Assembly (NCBI GenBank): GCA_026936335.1
Contig: JAPMXV010000006.1
Location: forward strand, 186,001-250,000
Length of the DNA stretch: 64,000 nucleotides
Source: Mantamonas sphyraenae
Lineage: Eukaryota > CRuMs > Mantamonadidae
Reading direction: 5' to 3'
Program-made: the position numbers and the translations under genes
Part shown: in pieces, positions 45,001 through 56,372 of the stretch
How positions within the stretch are numbered: position 1 is the first letter of the stretch
Layout: each line of letters starts with the position of its first letter
The notes under the pieces: model-generated
Databases searched by the model: none
What the model was told of the DNA's origin: nothing
Seen by the model: only the letters and a program-made list of their open reading frames with translations

Positions 45001-48000
45001 CGTTGCAATTGGAACAGCAAGTCATGCGGGCGCTGATGGCGCAGACGCAACAGAAAGATTCTGAGATGTCAAACTCCATCACAGGCCGTGCAAGCCGAGA
45101 GGAGGAAGGCAACGCACAGTTGCTTGTGCTGGAAGCAAGACTGCGTGAGTACCGCCAGATCGGGACAGAGCTGCAGCAGCAAGTGGATATGTACAAAGAT
45201 CAGGTGGAAGAGGAGAAACGTGCGGGCTACACTCTTCAAGCAGAGGTGGAAGAATTGAGGAGGCAGCTGGAGCGCAGACGGGCACATGAGGATACTGCAG
45301 CTGACGCGCATGAACGAGACATGGGAGAACGCGAAGCGTGGCGACACAAGCGACTGGAGTATGAACAAGAGGTTACGCAGCTGCGTCGACAGATGCTTGA
45401 GGAGCGTGGACGTGCGGAACGGCTTCGGGAACTGCTGGAGGAGCAGCAAGAGACCCGGGAAGGAACAACGAACGCCAAGATTCATGCACGCGGGTCGACA
45501 CAATCGAGGCTATTAGAGATGCAGATGGAGCGGCTGGGAGCACAGATCCATCAGATGCAGATGCAAGAACAGCCAGAGGGCGTAACGGACGCCGAAAGCG
45601 CAGAAGCAGTTGAGCAGGCGCGGAAGCGGCAAGCCAAGGCCGAAGAAGAACTATCGCAGGCAACAGCCAAACTGCAAGAATGCGAGGAACAGCTGGCCGA
45701 GGCACGGCTGGCCAGGCGCAAGAGCGAAAACGAGAAGAGGCACGCGCAGATGCGGCTGCAAATGCAGGCAGTGCAGGTGGAGATGCGAGACGAGCAGCTT
45801 GCCACAAGCAAGGAAGAGGCAGCGCAAGCTGCACAGGAGGCACGCATGGCAGAAGACCAAGCACGTGTGCTAAGGGAACAAGTGGCGATGCTGGAAGTGG
45901 AACTGAGCAAAGCACAGGCTGATGCGAAGCGGCTTGCAGAGGAGGTAGAGAGCGGCAAAGAGGCAGGCAAGGCAGAAAATGGCCAAGAGGTGGAGCGCAG
46001 GAGAGCACTGCGAGCAAAGCTGGAAGCATCGGAGGAGGAACGGATGCAGTGGAAGCAGACGGCGCTGGAACGAGAGATGGAGGTGACGCGCATGAGGAAG
46101 GAGGTGGAGATCAGAGAAGAGGAACAAGGTAGACTCCAGGAGAAGGTGCAGGAACTTCGAGCAGAGGTGGAGCAAGAGCAGGAGGAGAAACTGGAGGCTG
46201 AACAAAGGGCGTGGGTTGTGCAGCGTCAACTGGACGACATGGGAGCGGACTACAAACAGCTTCGCGGGAGACTGGAGCTTGTGGAGGCGGAGCACGAGGC
46301 GTATGTGCTGTTTGCTGAGCAAGCACATCGCGAAGTGGCAAACGCAGTTGAGCGTGAGTCTCGCGAGGTGCGCAGGCGATTGGAGGAGATGGAGTGGGCG
46401 GAGGCAAAGGGAAGACGGGAAGTGGAGGCGATCCAGACACATCTGCAGGAGCTAAACAAGGAGATGATGACATATGAGGCGCGGTACGAAGACGCACGTG
46501 CGCAGCTGGAGGCGTACGAGCAGAGGCTGGCCGAGCGCGAGGCTAGCCGGCAGTTGCAGGTGGACGGGGAGGACGAGGAGATGAGCGAAGAGGATGTGGA
46601 TGAGCAAGAGGAGGATCACGTGTCCGGATTGCTGCAGATGTTGGGCATCCGTGAGCGACCAGACGTCGTCGCCCTGGACAACGAGCTTGAGCGCATGCAG
46701 CAGGAATTGCGTGTGTTTCACAAGCGCTTTGAGGAGGTGAAGGCAGAGAAGCAGACGCTGGTGGGTCGTCTAGCAGCGGTGGAGGAGGAGAATGGGAAGC
46801 TCCGGGATCAGCTTGCACAAAGCAGCAAGAACGGCGGCTTGCAGGCGTCAGAGATGCTCGAGACGATTCGCAGTTTGCAGGAACAGAGTGTAAAGGGGAT
46901 GCAGGCGCTGATTGCAGAGCGAGAGTCGCTTGTGGCTCAAAACGCAGCGTTGCGGGCGACCGTCGAAGAGCAGGAGCGCACGGTGGAGGAATTGCACGAG
47001 AGCATGCTCGAGATGAGCAGGGTGGAGGAGGACATGGTGGAGGAAGAAGATGAAGAGGAGGAAGAGGAGCATGGTGCAAGTGATGCGATGCGCGCAGAGC
47101 TGCTGGCGGCTGTGGAGAGCGCGATGAGCGACGAAGAAAGCAGGTTGCTGGAGAGCAGCGGCGAGCTGGAGCGTGTGTCCATGGAGCTGATGGTGGTGGA
47201 AGAGGACCTGGCACAAGCAAAGGCACGCCGAGACAAGGTTTGGCAGGAGGCAGAGTCGGCGAGTGAAGGGTTGGAGTCGCTGGAGCGGCTGCGAAGTTCG
47301 CTGGAGCGGGAAACGGCAAGCACGAGGCGGGCCGTGGAGGCGGCGGCTGTGCAATTGGATCTGTTGAACGCAGAGGTGGGCAAGCGCAAGAGTGAGCTGG
47401 CCCGGCTGGAGCAGCGTGCGCAGTTTATGCAGGAGGAAGCGGAAGAGCTGCAAGAGACGGTGGAGCATCGCCAGCGACTCGTGCGTGCGCTGGAGCAGCG
47501 CAGACAGACAGCAGCCAGTGGACTGGACAGCAATGCGGAGGAAATGGGCAGGGAAAAGGTGGCGCTGCAAAGTCAACTGGAGGCGTTGCGCACGGAGATT
47601 GGGAACGCAGAAGCACGCGCAGAGGCGATGTCGCGTGAGGTGGAGAGACTTGAGGAGGAGGAAGGAGAGGTGTCTGGCCGTGTGCAAGCAGAGAGGAAGC
47701 AAGCACTGGCTGTGGTGAAGGAGATCCAGCAGCTGGAGGGGGAAAGGGATGTGCTGCAACAAGAGCTTGCGACGCTGCGGGAAGAAACGAGTGCAGAGGT
47801 CGGTGCAGAGATGGATGGACTTCGAATGCGGCGCACACAGCTGGAGGAAAGCATGGGTTCGCTGGAGGAGAGTGTGGAGAGCATGAACGTGAACAAGGAG
47901 ACACTGGAGCAAGAGCTGCAAGAGATGGTGCAGGAGAAGAAGGCGCTGGAAGCAGATATCAGCAAGGCAAGGGAGCTTTCTCTTCACAAGGAGAACTTGG

Positions 48001-49526
48001 AGGCAGAGGTGCGGGAGCTGGAGCGAAAGGGAGATGAGATGGAGGAGAAGCTGCAGAGGTTGAGAACGGAGGAGGAGGCGCTGGAAGCAAAGATCATCGA
48101 GGCAAGGGAGCTTGCTCTTCGTAAGGAAAACTTGGAGGCAGAAGTGCGAGAGCTGGAGGGGAAGGAAGTAGAGATGGGGGAGAAGCTGCAGAGGTTGAGA
48201 ACGGAGGAGGAGGCACTGGCAGAGAACCTGACGGGACTGGAGCAACGCGTGGCCGGGATGAGGCAACGCCAGATGTCGCTGACGGCGTCTAATCAACAAT
48301 TGGAGAGACGTAAGGGCGGCCTGGAGGAGGATGTGGCCTTGTTGCAGCAACGCAAGAGCCGTGTGAGCGCAGAAATCGGCGAGCTGGCGCAGAGGACAAG
48401 CGAGAGCACAGCCAAGAGCGAGCGCACACAGAACCATGCACAGGCGCTGGCATCTCGCACTCGGCAGCTGGAGGCAGAATGTGCAGAGTGGAGCGAACTT
48501 GTGCAAGGGCTGATGGCCACGCACGCGCAGCTGGAGCAAAGCAGCCAGGTGCAACGGCGGGCCGCAGAGGCAACAGTGCGCAAACTGGACCTGCTGAACG
48601 CAGAGGTGAGCAAGCGCAAGAGTGAGCTGGCCCGGCTGGAGCAGCGTGCGCAGTTTAAGCAGGAGGAAGCGGAAGAGCTGCAAGAGACGGTGGAGCATCG
48701 CCAGCGACTCGTGCGTGCGCTGGAGCAGCGCAGGCAGACAGCAGCCAGTGGACTGGACAGCAATGCGGAGGAAATGGGCAGGGAAAAGGTGGCGCTGCAA
48801 AGTCAACTGGAGGCGTTGCGCACGGAGATTGGGAACGCAGAAGCACGCGCAGAGGCGATGTCGCGTGAGGTGGAGAGACTTGAGGAGGAGGAAGGAGAGG
48901 TGTCTGGCCGTGTGCAAGCAGAGAGGAAGCAAGCACTGGCTGTGGTGAAGAAGATCCAGCAGCTGGAACAGGAGCGTGACACGATGCGGCGTGAAGCACA
49001 ACAGCAGCGTCGAGAAGCTGAAATCAGGCTGAGCGAGGTACGAAATCACAAGGAGCAGCTGGATGCTGAGATCGCGAGCGGGAGGAAACAGCTGCGTAGT
49101 CTGCAGCAGCAGTTGGAGACGGCGACAAACGAAAAGGCGCGCGCGGATGAGGCCCAAGCGAAGGAGCAGGCACGTGCGCACCAACACACCAACCGCATGG
49201 TGCGACAGCTGCGTACCAAGCTGGCTGCTGTGGAACAAGAACGCGACCTGAATGCAGAGAAGTTGGCGCTTGCGCTGAAGCGGTTGAAGCACGTTCGGGA
49301 CGAGCTGCCGCTGGGCGACGGTGCAGGGCAGGAGAATGTGCATCAACATGCCAATCTGGAGAAGCAGCAGCGTCAGCACGAGAGCGTGGTGCTCCACCTT
49401 GAACAGCAGGTGGACGAGTTTCGAAGCAAAGCATTGATGCTCGAGGTGCTGAACAAGTTGAAGACTGAGCAGATTGCAGAGCTGGAAGACAAGCTTGCTC
49501 TGTTTGGAGAGGTGTCGCGTGTCTGA
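42032..49526 (+). CDS. CNTRL: Centriolin-like LRR and coiled-coil protein
   Basis: Giant centriole/centrosome protein, about 2,390 residues: exons 42032-42304, 42401-42673 and 42900-49526. N-terminal leucine-rich repeats open YITADFLARVTKHQDAKQVA, then LENLDPFVNVTSLDIRQNNI, LRKLDASFNRLERLEGLG and LEELNVNHNRIERISA, and close with the LRR-cap sequence SLEENPVCRVPHWRAYVVFN and ERFAQDELEAW. The LRR-coil join ends QELSFYKIDRSFKH, a motif also found in animal CNTRL. From nt 43100 on, almost everything is heptad coiled coil, Glu/Gln/Arg-rich. Animal CNTRL is about 2,300 residues, sits at subdistal appendages and acts in abscission and ciliogenesis. The start is uncertain: the frame is open upstream to GTG 41972 and an 11-G run precedes it; ATG 42032 is the first. 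Large internal repeats are listed separately. Confidence 0.85.
47362..48966 (+). repeat. Internal duplication in centriolin: 375-bp segment repeated 1,230 bp apart
   Basis: Bases 47362-47736 and 48592-48966 are nearly identical, with only a handful of single-base differences that I can see (for example TTGAACG/CTGAACG, GGTGGGC/GGTGAGC, TTTATGC/TTTAAGC, CAGACAG/CAGGCAG, AAGGAG/AAGAAG). The offset of 1,230 bp is 410 codons, so the coiled-coil heptads stay in frame. The encoded segment starts LDLLNAEV and runs through QFMQEEAEELQETVEHRQRL to a KEIQQLE end. The near identity, including silent sites, implies recent duplication or ongoing gene conversion. Confidence 0.9.
47943..48212 (+). repeat. 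Tandem 135-bp (45-codon) repeat inside centriolin
   Basis: Two head-to-tail units, 47943-48077 and 48078-48212, each starting GCGCTGGAAGCA and encoding an AREL..KENLEAEVRELE..EKLQRLRTEEE pattern; a third degenerate start (GCACTGGCA) follows at 48213. The unit length is a multiple of three, so the frame is kept. It lies between the two copies of the larger duplication. Confidence 0.85.
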
Positions 49527-49608
49527 GTGTGGACAGTGTGTGGGTGTGGGAATGCGGGAGCTCTGCCGCCGCCAATCAAAACAAAAACAACGCGCTTTCC
49601 CATCCACC

Positions 49609-52600
49609 ATGGCCAAGAAGGGCAAGAAGGGAAAGGAAAAGGTCGACGTGGAGGAGATCCAGCTCGAGGACGTCGGTATGTGTGGAGAGGAAGCGGTGTG
49701 TGTGCAGCAGGCAGCTTTGACACGGGCGTTTCTTGCATCAAAAACGGACCAAGAAACTGACACGGATTTCGCCTTGGCTACAGCACCGGCTGCGGAGGGC
49801 GCCTCGTCGTCGTCGTCCTCGTCGGCGCCGAACCAGCCAAGCACGCCGAGCACTCCCATGCACTTTGACACCAAGCGCATGAGCTCATCGCTCGCCCTGG
49901 GCAACATGGGCATGAGCGGAACCGATCTTTCTCACTTGCTTCCCCAGCAGATGGAGAAGGAAGAAACTGCCGAAGAGGATGAGTCTGGTGAGTGCTGGTG
50001 TCCATCGAGACGCACAGAATGGTTGTGCATGCAGACGACATGGCCTTGGTTATGTCCCTGAGTCACCCACTGCCCCCTGTTCCATTGGCCCTGCGCCGTT
50101 TTCCGTTTTTGGAGGAGCTCCGAGAAATCGCGCGCACGCCTCCTTGTAGTGTCTGACAATCGAGGCTCCCTCGCACGCTGGACATCCCCCTTTCCACAGA
50201 GAGCGACGAGCAGTATCTGAATCCGAACCTGGAGGTGCCCGAGATCGACGAGCCTGTGCACGGCAACTACCCCGAGGGTTTCGACGTCGAGGTGCGTTAC
50301 TTTGAGCGCGGATGTCAGCCCAAACTCCACCGCCGTGCGCAAACGTGCGCCCTGCTCACACCCTTGTGCGCACACACACACACACACACACACGTGTACT
50401 GCACCTTGTCACACCACAGAGCTTCAACAAGAAGCGCTACGGATTCAAGTTCCGTCAGTACCGGCCGTCTTTGTTTGACCGAAGCGTGCCGCCCATGCGG
50501 CTGCCCACGCAGATTCCCGTGGCCGAGCGCCTGCTGGACATCCAGTACATCACGACATGCCCTGCAGAGATGATCCACCTGGTGTGCTTTGCCAATCTGC
50601 AGCTGCCTCGCAAGATGTTGCGCTCTCTGCCCAAGCTGTTGAACCATTTTGTCAACTGCGAGGTGCTCATCGTGCGCGACAGCGGCTTGTCGCAGGTGGA
50701 AAAGATTGACCTGCCCATGCTGCGCCTGCTCGACCTGGCCAACAACAACATCCAGGACATTGGGCAGGTGACGAGCTTGGTGAAGCACTCGCCCAACATT
50801 GAGATTCTGGACGTCAGCGGAAACGCCGTGTGCAACAAAGCCAACCTCAAGTGGAAGGTCATTGCCGAGCTTCGCTACATCAACGTGTACAACACCAAGC
50901 AGGTGTCGCCCGGCGACAAGGCGTACGCGTTTGACCAGTACGGCTCGCGCAAGGTGCGCAAGGCAAACCCGCAGATGAAGTGGGACTTTACCTTTTGCTC
51001 CCTCGAGCCTGTGCGCAAGATGCAGATGTGGAACCCCGAGGTCATCAAGCAGCTCTACTTTCCCAACATGTCCCTGGACAGCTTCTCCGTGGGCACGTTC
51101 ATCAACCTGGAAGAGCTCGACCTGAGCAACAACGAGATTGTCACCCTCGAGGGTGCCGGTCTCGAGCGCTGCAACCTGCTCAACTACCTCAACGTGGGCA
51201 ACAACAAGATCAAGAATAAGGACAACCTGGACGTGCTGCAGTACATCCCGTCGCTGCGCCGCCTGGTGCTCGACGGCAACCCTCTCAAAGGCTACCGCTC
51301 GCAAGTGCTGTACACGACGCGCAAGTTGCTGGGCACCAACCGACAGGCGGGTCTGCAGGAGCTCGACGGCGTGCATATCACCATTGAGGACCAGCTGCGC
51401 GCCCTGGCTGCGCACGACAAGAAAGCTCTGAACGAGATCCCGCAGCTGCGCTGGAAGGCCAACATGGTGCAACAGTTTGGCTCGTACCAGCTCCACGAGA
51501 TGCCGGGCTTCTCTGCCACCGTGCAGCTCATCCGCATGCCTCAGCGAGGCCTGGACTTTGCCGACGTCAGCTTCTTTCCCAACCTGCGCGTGCTGGACCT
51601 GAGCAACAACCAGCTGAGCCACGTGACCGGTCTGGACAACTGCTTGGAGCTACGCTACCTGGACATCTCTGGGAACGCCCAGGTGAATGTCAAGAGTGTG
51701 GTCAAGCAGTTGGAGAAACACCAGGCGCTGCAGCACATCCTCATCACCGTGCGCTCCAGCAAGAGCATCCATGAGCCGAGCAAGAAGGAGTCGAAGAAAC
51801 TGGCCAGCGAGATCACCGCCAACCGCAAGTTGGTGATGGAGAACCTGTTCTTCAACAACCCGGGTCTGCGACGCATCGACGGCACCATCATCAACATGAC
51901 GGAGATGGTCAACGCGTACGCCAGCGTGGAAAGCAATGCGTCCAAGGTGGAGGAGTACCGCTTCAACCTCGCCCTGACCATCAACTGCACCCAGCCGGCA
52001 AACCGCATGTACCACTTTAGCAGCGTGGGCATCGGCCAGCAGTACGACCCGCAGACGGTCAAGTCCCTGGCCAAGCTGAACAACCTCAACCTGTCGTCGG
52101 CCACAGTCAACTTTGCGCCGTTCACCAACCTGCGCACCATCAACATGAAGGGCAACAAGAACGTGCTGACGCTGAACAGCATGGCGCTTCTGGAACTGCC
52201 CGATCTGCGCTACATCGACGTGCGCAACTGCGGCATCAACGACTCGCTGAGCGAGATTGCATCCTTGCTGGACCGTATGGCCAAGCTCAACACCATCATG
52301 CTGATGGGCAACCCGTGCATGGGCAAGAACTACAGCAAGTCGCGAAGCATCATCATTGGCGCCATGGAGACAATGCACAACGTGACCTGCGAGCTGCGTG
52401 TGATTGACGAGGAGGTGACGATCTCGGAGCGCATCAAGGCGTGGAAGAAGCAGGGAGCAAGCGACAAGGAGGCCGAGGAGCTGCGCTGGCAGGCGACGCT
52501 GTACATGGTGCGTCCTCGCGACGAGAACGGCGACCTGTTGCCTGACGACCAGGTGCTTGGACTGGACTTGAACAAGAAGGAGCTGGCCACCATGGACGTG

Positions 52601-55600
52601 ACCCCCTTTGTGAACCTGCAGAAGCTGCTGCTGAGGGACAACGAAATCCGCAAGGTGGACCACATTGTGGGTTTGGCCGCGTGCAAGAAGCTGCTGGTGC
52701 TGGATCTGCGCAACAACAAGATGCAACGCATGGCCGACGTGGCCGAAATCATCGACAACCTGCCCGAGCTGCGCAACCTGGGTCTGGACGGCAACCGCTT
52801 TGCGGGCAAGAACTACCGCTCGCACCTGCTGCGCGACGTCAGCTCGCTGCACGAACTGGACTGCAAGCTGCAGAGCCTGGACGAGACGGAAATTGAAATT
52901 GACGAGATTGTGGATGCGTGGGCTGCATCTGGAGGCGGCCATCAGGAGCGCGAGATCTTCCGCTTCCGCAAGAACCTGATGCGTCGCACACCCGTGGAGA
53001 TGGTGGCAGCAGAGCTGACGGAACTGGACATGAGTGGCACAAAGCTGGAGTACCTGGACTTTTCCGAGCTGGTGAACATCAAGAAGCTGTCGCTGGCAAA
53101 CAACAGGCTGGTGACAAAGTCTCTGGAAACCGGTGGACTGGACAAGCTCACGGAGCTGCAGGCAATCGACCTGAGCAACAACCGCATCCAGTCGATTGGG
53201 TACGTGCAGCAGCTCGTGAACAAGCACTGGACCAAGCTGGCCGCAATCTACCTGGAGAACAACAGCTGCTTTCCGAGCAACAACAACGACAACCGCGTGG
53301 GCTTCCTGCGCGGCCTGGAGCAGATGAAGTACTGCAGCGCCACACTGAAGATCCTGAACGGCGACTTGATTACCGTGAACGAACGCTGCGAAGCAAACCC
53401 GCGCAACCTCAAGTACAAGGAGCTCGAACGGTTCCGCTTTGCGCTGAGCGTGGAACAGATCGGCCCCGACAGGGAGGCGGAGCAGATCATGCTGAACGGG
53501 TTTGGCTTGCGCGAGGTGCGCGACGTCGTGTCGTTCAGCCATCTGAAGGCGCTGGACCTGTCTCACAACAACCTGGAGGCTGTGAGCACGCAGCACTTTG
53601 CAGACTTGAAGCAGCTGGTTGTGCTGAACCTGTCGTACAACAACCTGCAGGACGACAAGGAGGCCATCGACGGCCTGTCGTACTGCTGGCGCCTGCAGCA
53701 GCTGTGGCTGACGCACGCGTTTGGCAGCAACACCAAGTACCACACGCCGGGCAACTATGTGGACGAGGTGTGCAACGAACTGCGCGGCCTCAAGCACCTG
53801 GACGAAGTGGAGAACCCGAACCCGCTGAGCGACGACCAGAAGACGGTGATCCGCTGGTTCCGCAAGAAGGCGCCGGGCGCAGTGAACCCGAACCGTCTCT
53901 TTTCTGTGGATCTGAGCAACCAAGGCCTGCAGGAGGACGACTTTCAGCAGGTGCTGGCCGGTCTGACGGCGCTGCCGATCCGTACGCTGCGCACAAAGGA
54001 GAACCCCATGTTCAAGCCGACAAACCGCCTGCTGATCCTGTACCTGGTGAACTTTGGCGGCCTGCACATGCTGGACGACGAAGAGGTGACGGAGGCCGAG
54101 GTGGCCAATGCGGTGAAGAAGTACAGCAAGGAGAAGGAGGAGCTGAACAGCAAGTTTGACCCCAAGACGCTGAACAGCGCACACTCTGCATCGCGCACGC
54201 ACCGGGCCAAGAGCATGGGCGAGAAGGCAAGCAACATTGCGACGTTGGCAGACGAGGGTGTGGTGGTCAAGGCGACAGGCAGCATCCTGACCAAGTCGGA
54301 GATTCTGGTGAACTTTTTCCAGATTTTCGGCCTGCTGTTCCTGTTTGTGCCGCAGGTGGCGTGGCCCAAGATCTTCATCGACTGGACGTTCTGGACATTT
54401 GCGTTCACAATCGACTTTGACCTGCTGATCCCGTTCCAGATCCCGGTGGATTGGCAATGGGCGAAGTTTGGCCTGTTTATGGGCGTGCCGCTGCTGCTGT
54501 TCCTGATCTACAACATCAATCCGAACGAAGACAAGTGGCGAGCGATGTTTGTGGAGAATTGGGGCGCAACCCGCTCGACACACCAGTGTCTGCTGCTTGC
54601 ATGGCTGCTGGTGTCGCTTGCGGCGGGCTTCTTCCTGTTTATGGACCAGAACCTGGCACACCCGACGTACCTGGACACCAACGGCTTTTCGTTGTTTGTG
54701 GCAATGGGTGGCGTGGGATTGATTGTGTACCTTGTGTGGTACTTCAACGCGCGTGCGTACATCAAGAGTGTGGAGCGCAAGGACGACGAATACTTTTTCA
54801 ACTACAAAAAGACAAAGAAGCGCATCTGCCTGTTTGCCCTGACGGTGATGTACATGCCGATTGTGAAGACGGTGCTGATGAACTTCAAGTGTGCGGACAA
54901 CGGGGCGGGTCTGGAACGCTGGCCTGCGCTGCCGTGTGTCACGGGCACGCAGGACCTTGCGCTGATCCACTACCTGAGCATTTTCTTTGGTTTGTTGTAC
55001 AGCCTTGGCATCCCGCTGTTCTTTGCGCGCCTGATTGCCAAGGGTGTGTCGGACATTGACCGCTCGTACAAGTTTACGGAGAAGAAGAAGCGCATCGAAG
55101 AGAAGCGACAGGAGATGAAGGACAACAAGGACGCGTCACGACGCAAGGAGCTGAAGAAGGAGGTGGAAGACATGGAAGAGGATTTTACGCGTGAGTATGC
55201 GTTCCAGACGAAGCGATGGAGCAGTGCGCAGGCGTACCTGTACATGCCCTACGAGCGCCACTTCCGCTTCTACAAAATCTTCCAGATGCTGGAGAAGGGT
55301 CTGCTGCTGGCCATGAGCATTTTCCTGGTGGGCAGCGCGGCTGTGTTTGCCGGAGAGGCTGTGCTGGGCGCGTTTTCGCTGCTGGCGTACGTCAGCCGTC
55401 CGTTCTCGGACGACCTGGAAGACTACATGGACATTGTGTCGCGCACAACCAACTTGGTGAACATGACGCTGGGTCTGTTCATCACGCTGGACGCGAGCGC
55501 GCCTCTGGACTGGTTCCGTGCATACATCACGCCGTATCTGGAGCTGATCCTGTTTGCTGTGAACGGCTTCCAGGTTGTGTTTGCCCTGTTTTCGTTCCTT

Positions 55601-56318
55601 GCGCAGCCGATCCGTGCGTGGGTGGCCAACCAGGAGCTGTTCCAGGCGGCGCGCCGTGCAGCCAAGGCGGGTGCGCGTGCAGCGGCAGAGGCTGCGGAAA
55701 AGGCAGCCGAGGCAGCCAAGGAGGCGGCGCAGAGCACAGAGGCAGGCGAGCAGGCAGTGGAGACGGCGGAGCACGTGCGTGACGCAGCCTAAGCAGGCGC
55801 TGCCCGGTCAGGACGAGCTGGAGGGCGTGGATGCGAGCGCAAACGTGCTCAACCAGGTGGATTACGGCGATGTGGCAAACGAGGTGAACGCTGCAGCAGG
55901 CGTGGCCGGCGCCGAAATTTCCGAGAGGACGCGTGCGGCACTGGAGGCAGCACCTGGAGCGGCGGCCGGCGCAGCCAACGCCGCTCGCGACGCAGGCAGG
56001 AGTGCAGCGGGAGCGGCAAGTGCAGCTCTGCAGGGCAGAACGGGCTACGACGTGGATGTGGGTGCAGGCGTGGGTGCAGCCGCCAACAGGATGGCGGCGG
56101 CGGCAGGCGACACGACGCAGGAACGCCTGACGACGGCAGGCGGAATGGTGGCAGGCGCAGTGGCGGCCAAGAAGACGCAGAACAAGTATGCCAAGAAGGA
56201 CGACGAAAGCAGCGACGAAGACTACGACGGTGACGCGAGGGAACTGGCGCACAAGATCGAGATGATGTATGCAGAGGAAGATGATTGGGACAGCAGCGAG
56301 GAGGAGGAGAGCGATTGA
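49609..56318 (+). CDS. Giant LRR protein with polytopic membrane C-terminus
   Basis: About 2,086 residues. Exons: 49609-49675, 49784-49987, 50200-50291 and 50420-56318. Exon 1 opens MAKKGKKGKEKVDVEEIQL (no signal peptide). Leucine-rich repeats run from about nt 50560 to 54080 (LDLANNNIQDIGQVTSL, LEELDLSNNEIVTLEGAG, LRVLDLSNNQLSHVTGLD, LKALDLSHNNLEAVST), unusually long and with large inserts. From nt 54290 to 55620 there are about nine hydrophobic helices, with a Lys/Glu-rich loop (nt 55070-55190), an FKCADNG motif and the conserved end PFSDDLEDYMDIVSRTTN. The tail is Ala/Glu-rich. The frame breaks at about 55785-55792: the main frame stops (DAA then TAA) while the next frame continues with similar Ala-rich sequence to a stop at 56318, consistent with one extra base. 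The role is unknown; a cytoplasmic sensor coupled to a channel-like domain is possible. Confidence 0.8.
50371..50393 (+). repeat. CA microsatellite in LRR-gene intron 3
   Basis: About eleven CA units just upstream of the exon 4 acceptor (ACACCACAG, exon starts 50420). Such runs near acceptors recur in this genome, as with the similar CA-rich tracts in RPS19 intron 1 and near PDE6D. Confidence 0.85.
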
Positions 56319-56372
56319 CGGAAGAAAGAAGGGAACAAAAGAAAGGATTTCATCGCATCTCCGTGTGCACAA

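Noticed and set aside
49676-49783. Treating this segment of the LRR gene as coding
   Set aside because: It is 108 nt without a stop and in frame, so it could be retained, but GTATGT..CTACAG ends and a composition unlike the flanking exons favour an intron. Not certain.
46848-49913. Minus-strand open frame of 1,021 codons opposite centriolin
   Set aside because: It mirrors the coiled coil; Leu/His/Gln repetitive translation with no domain. It is a by-product of Glu/Gln/Leu codon use in the real plus-strand gene.
51650-54970. Minus-strand open frame of 1,106 codons opposite the LRR gene
   Set aside because: Translation is His/Val/Gln/Leu-rich and shows only the complement of LRR codons. The plus strand encodes clear leucine-rich repeats and membrane helices.
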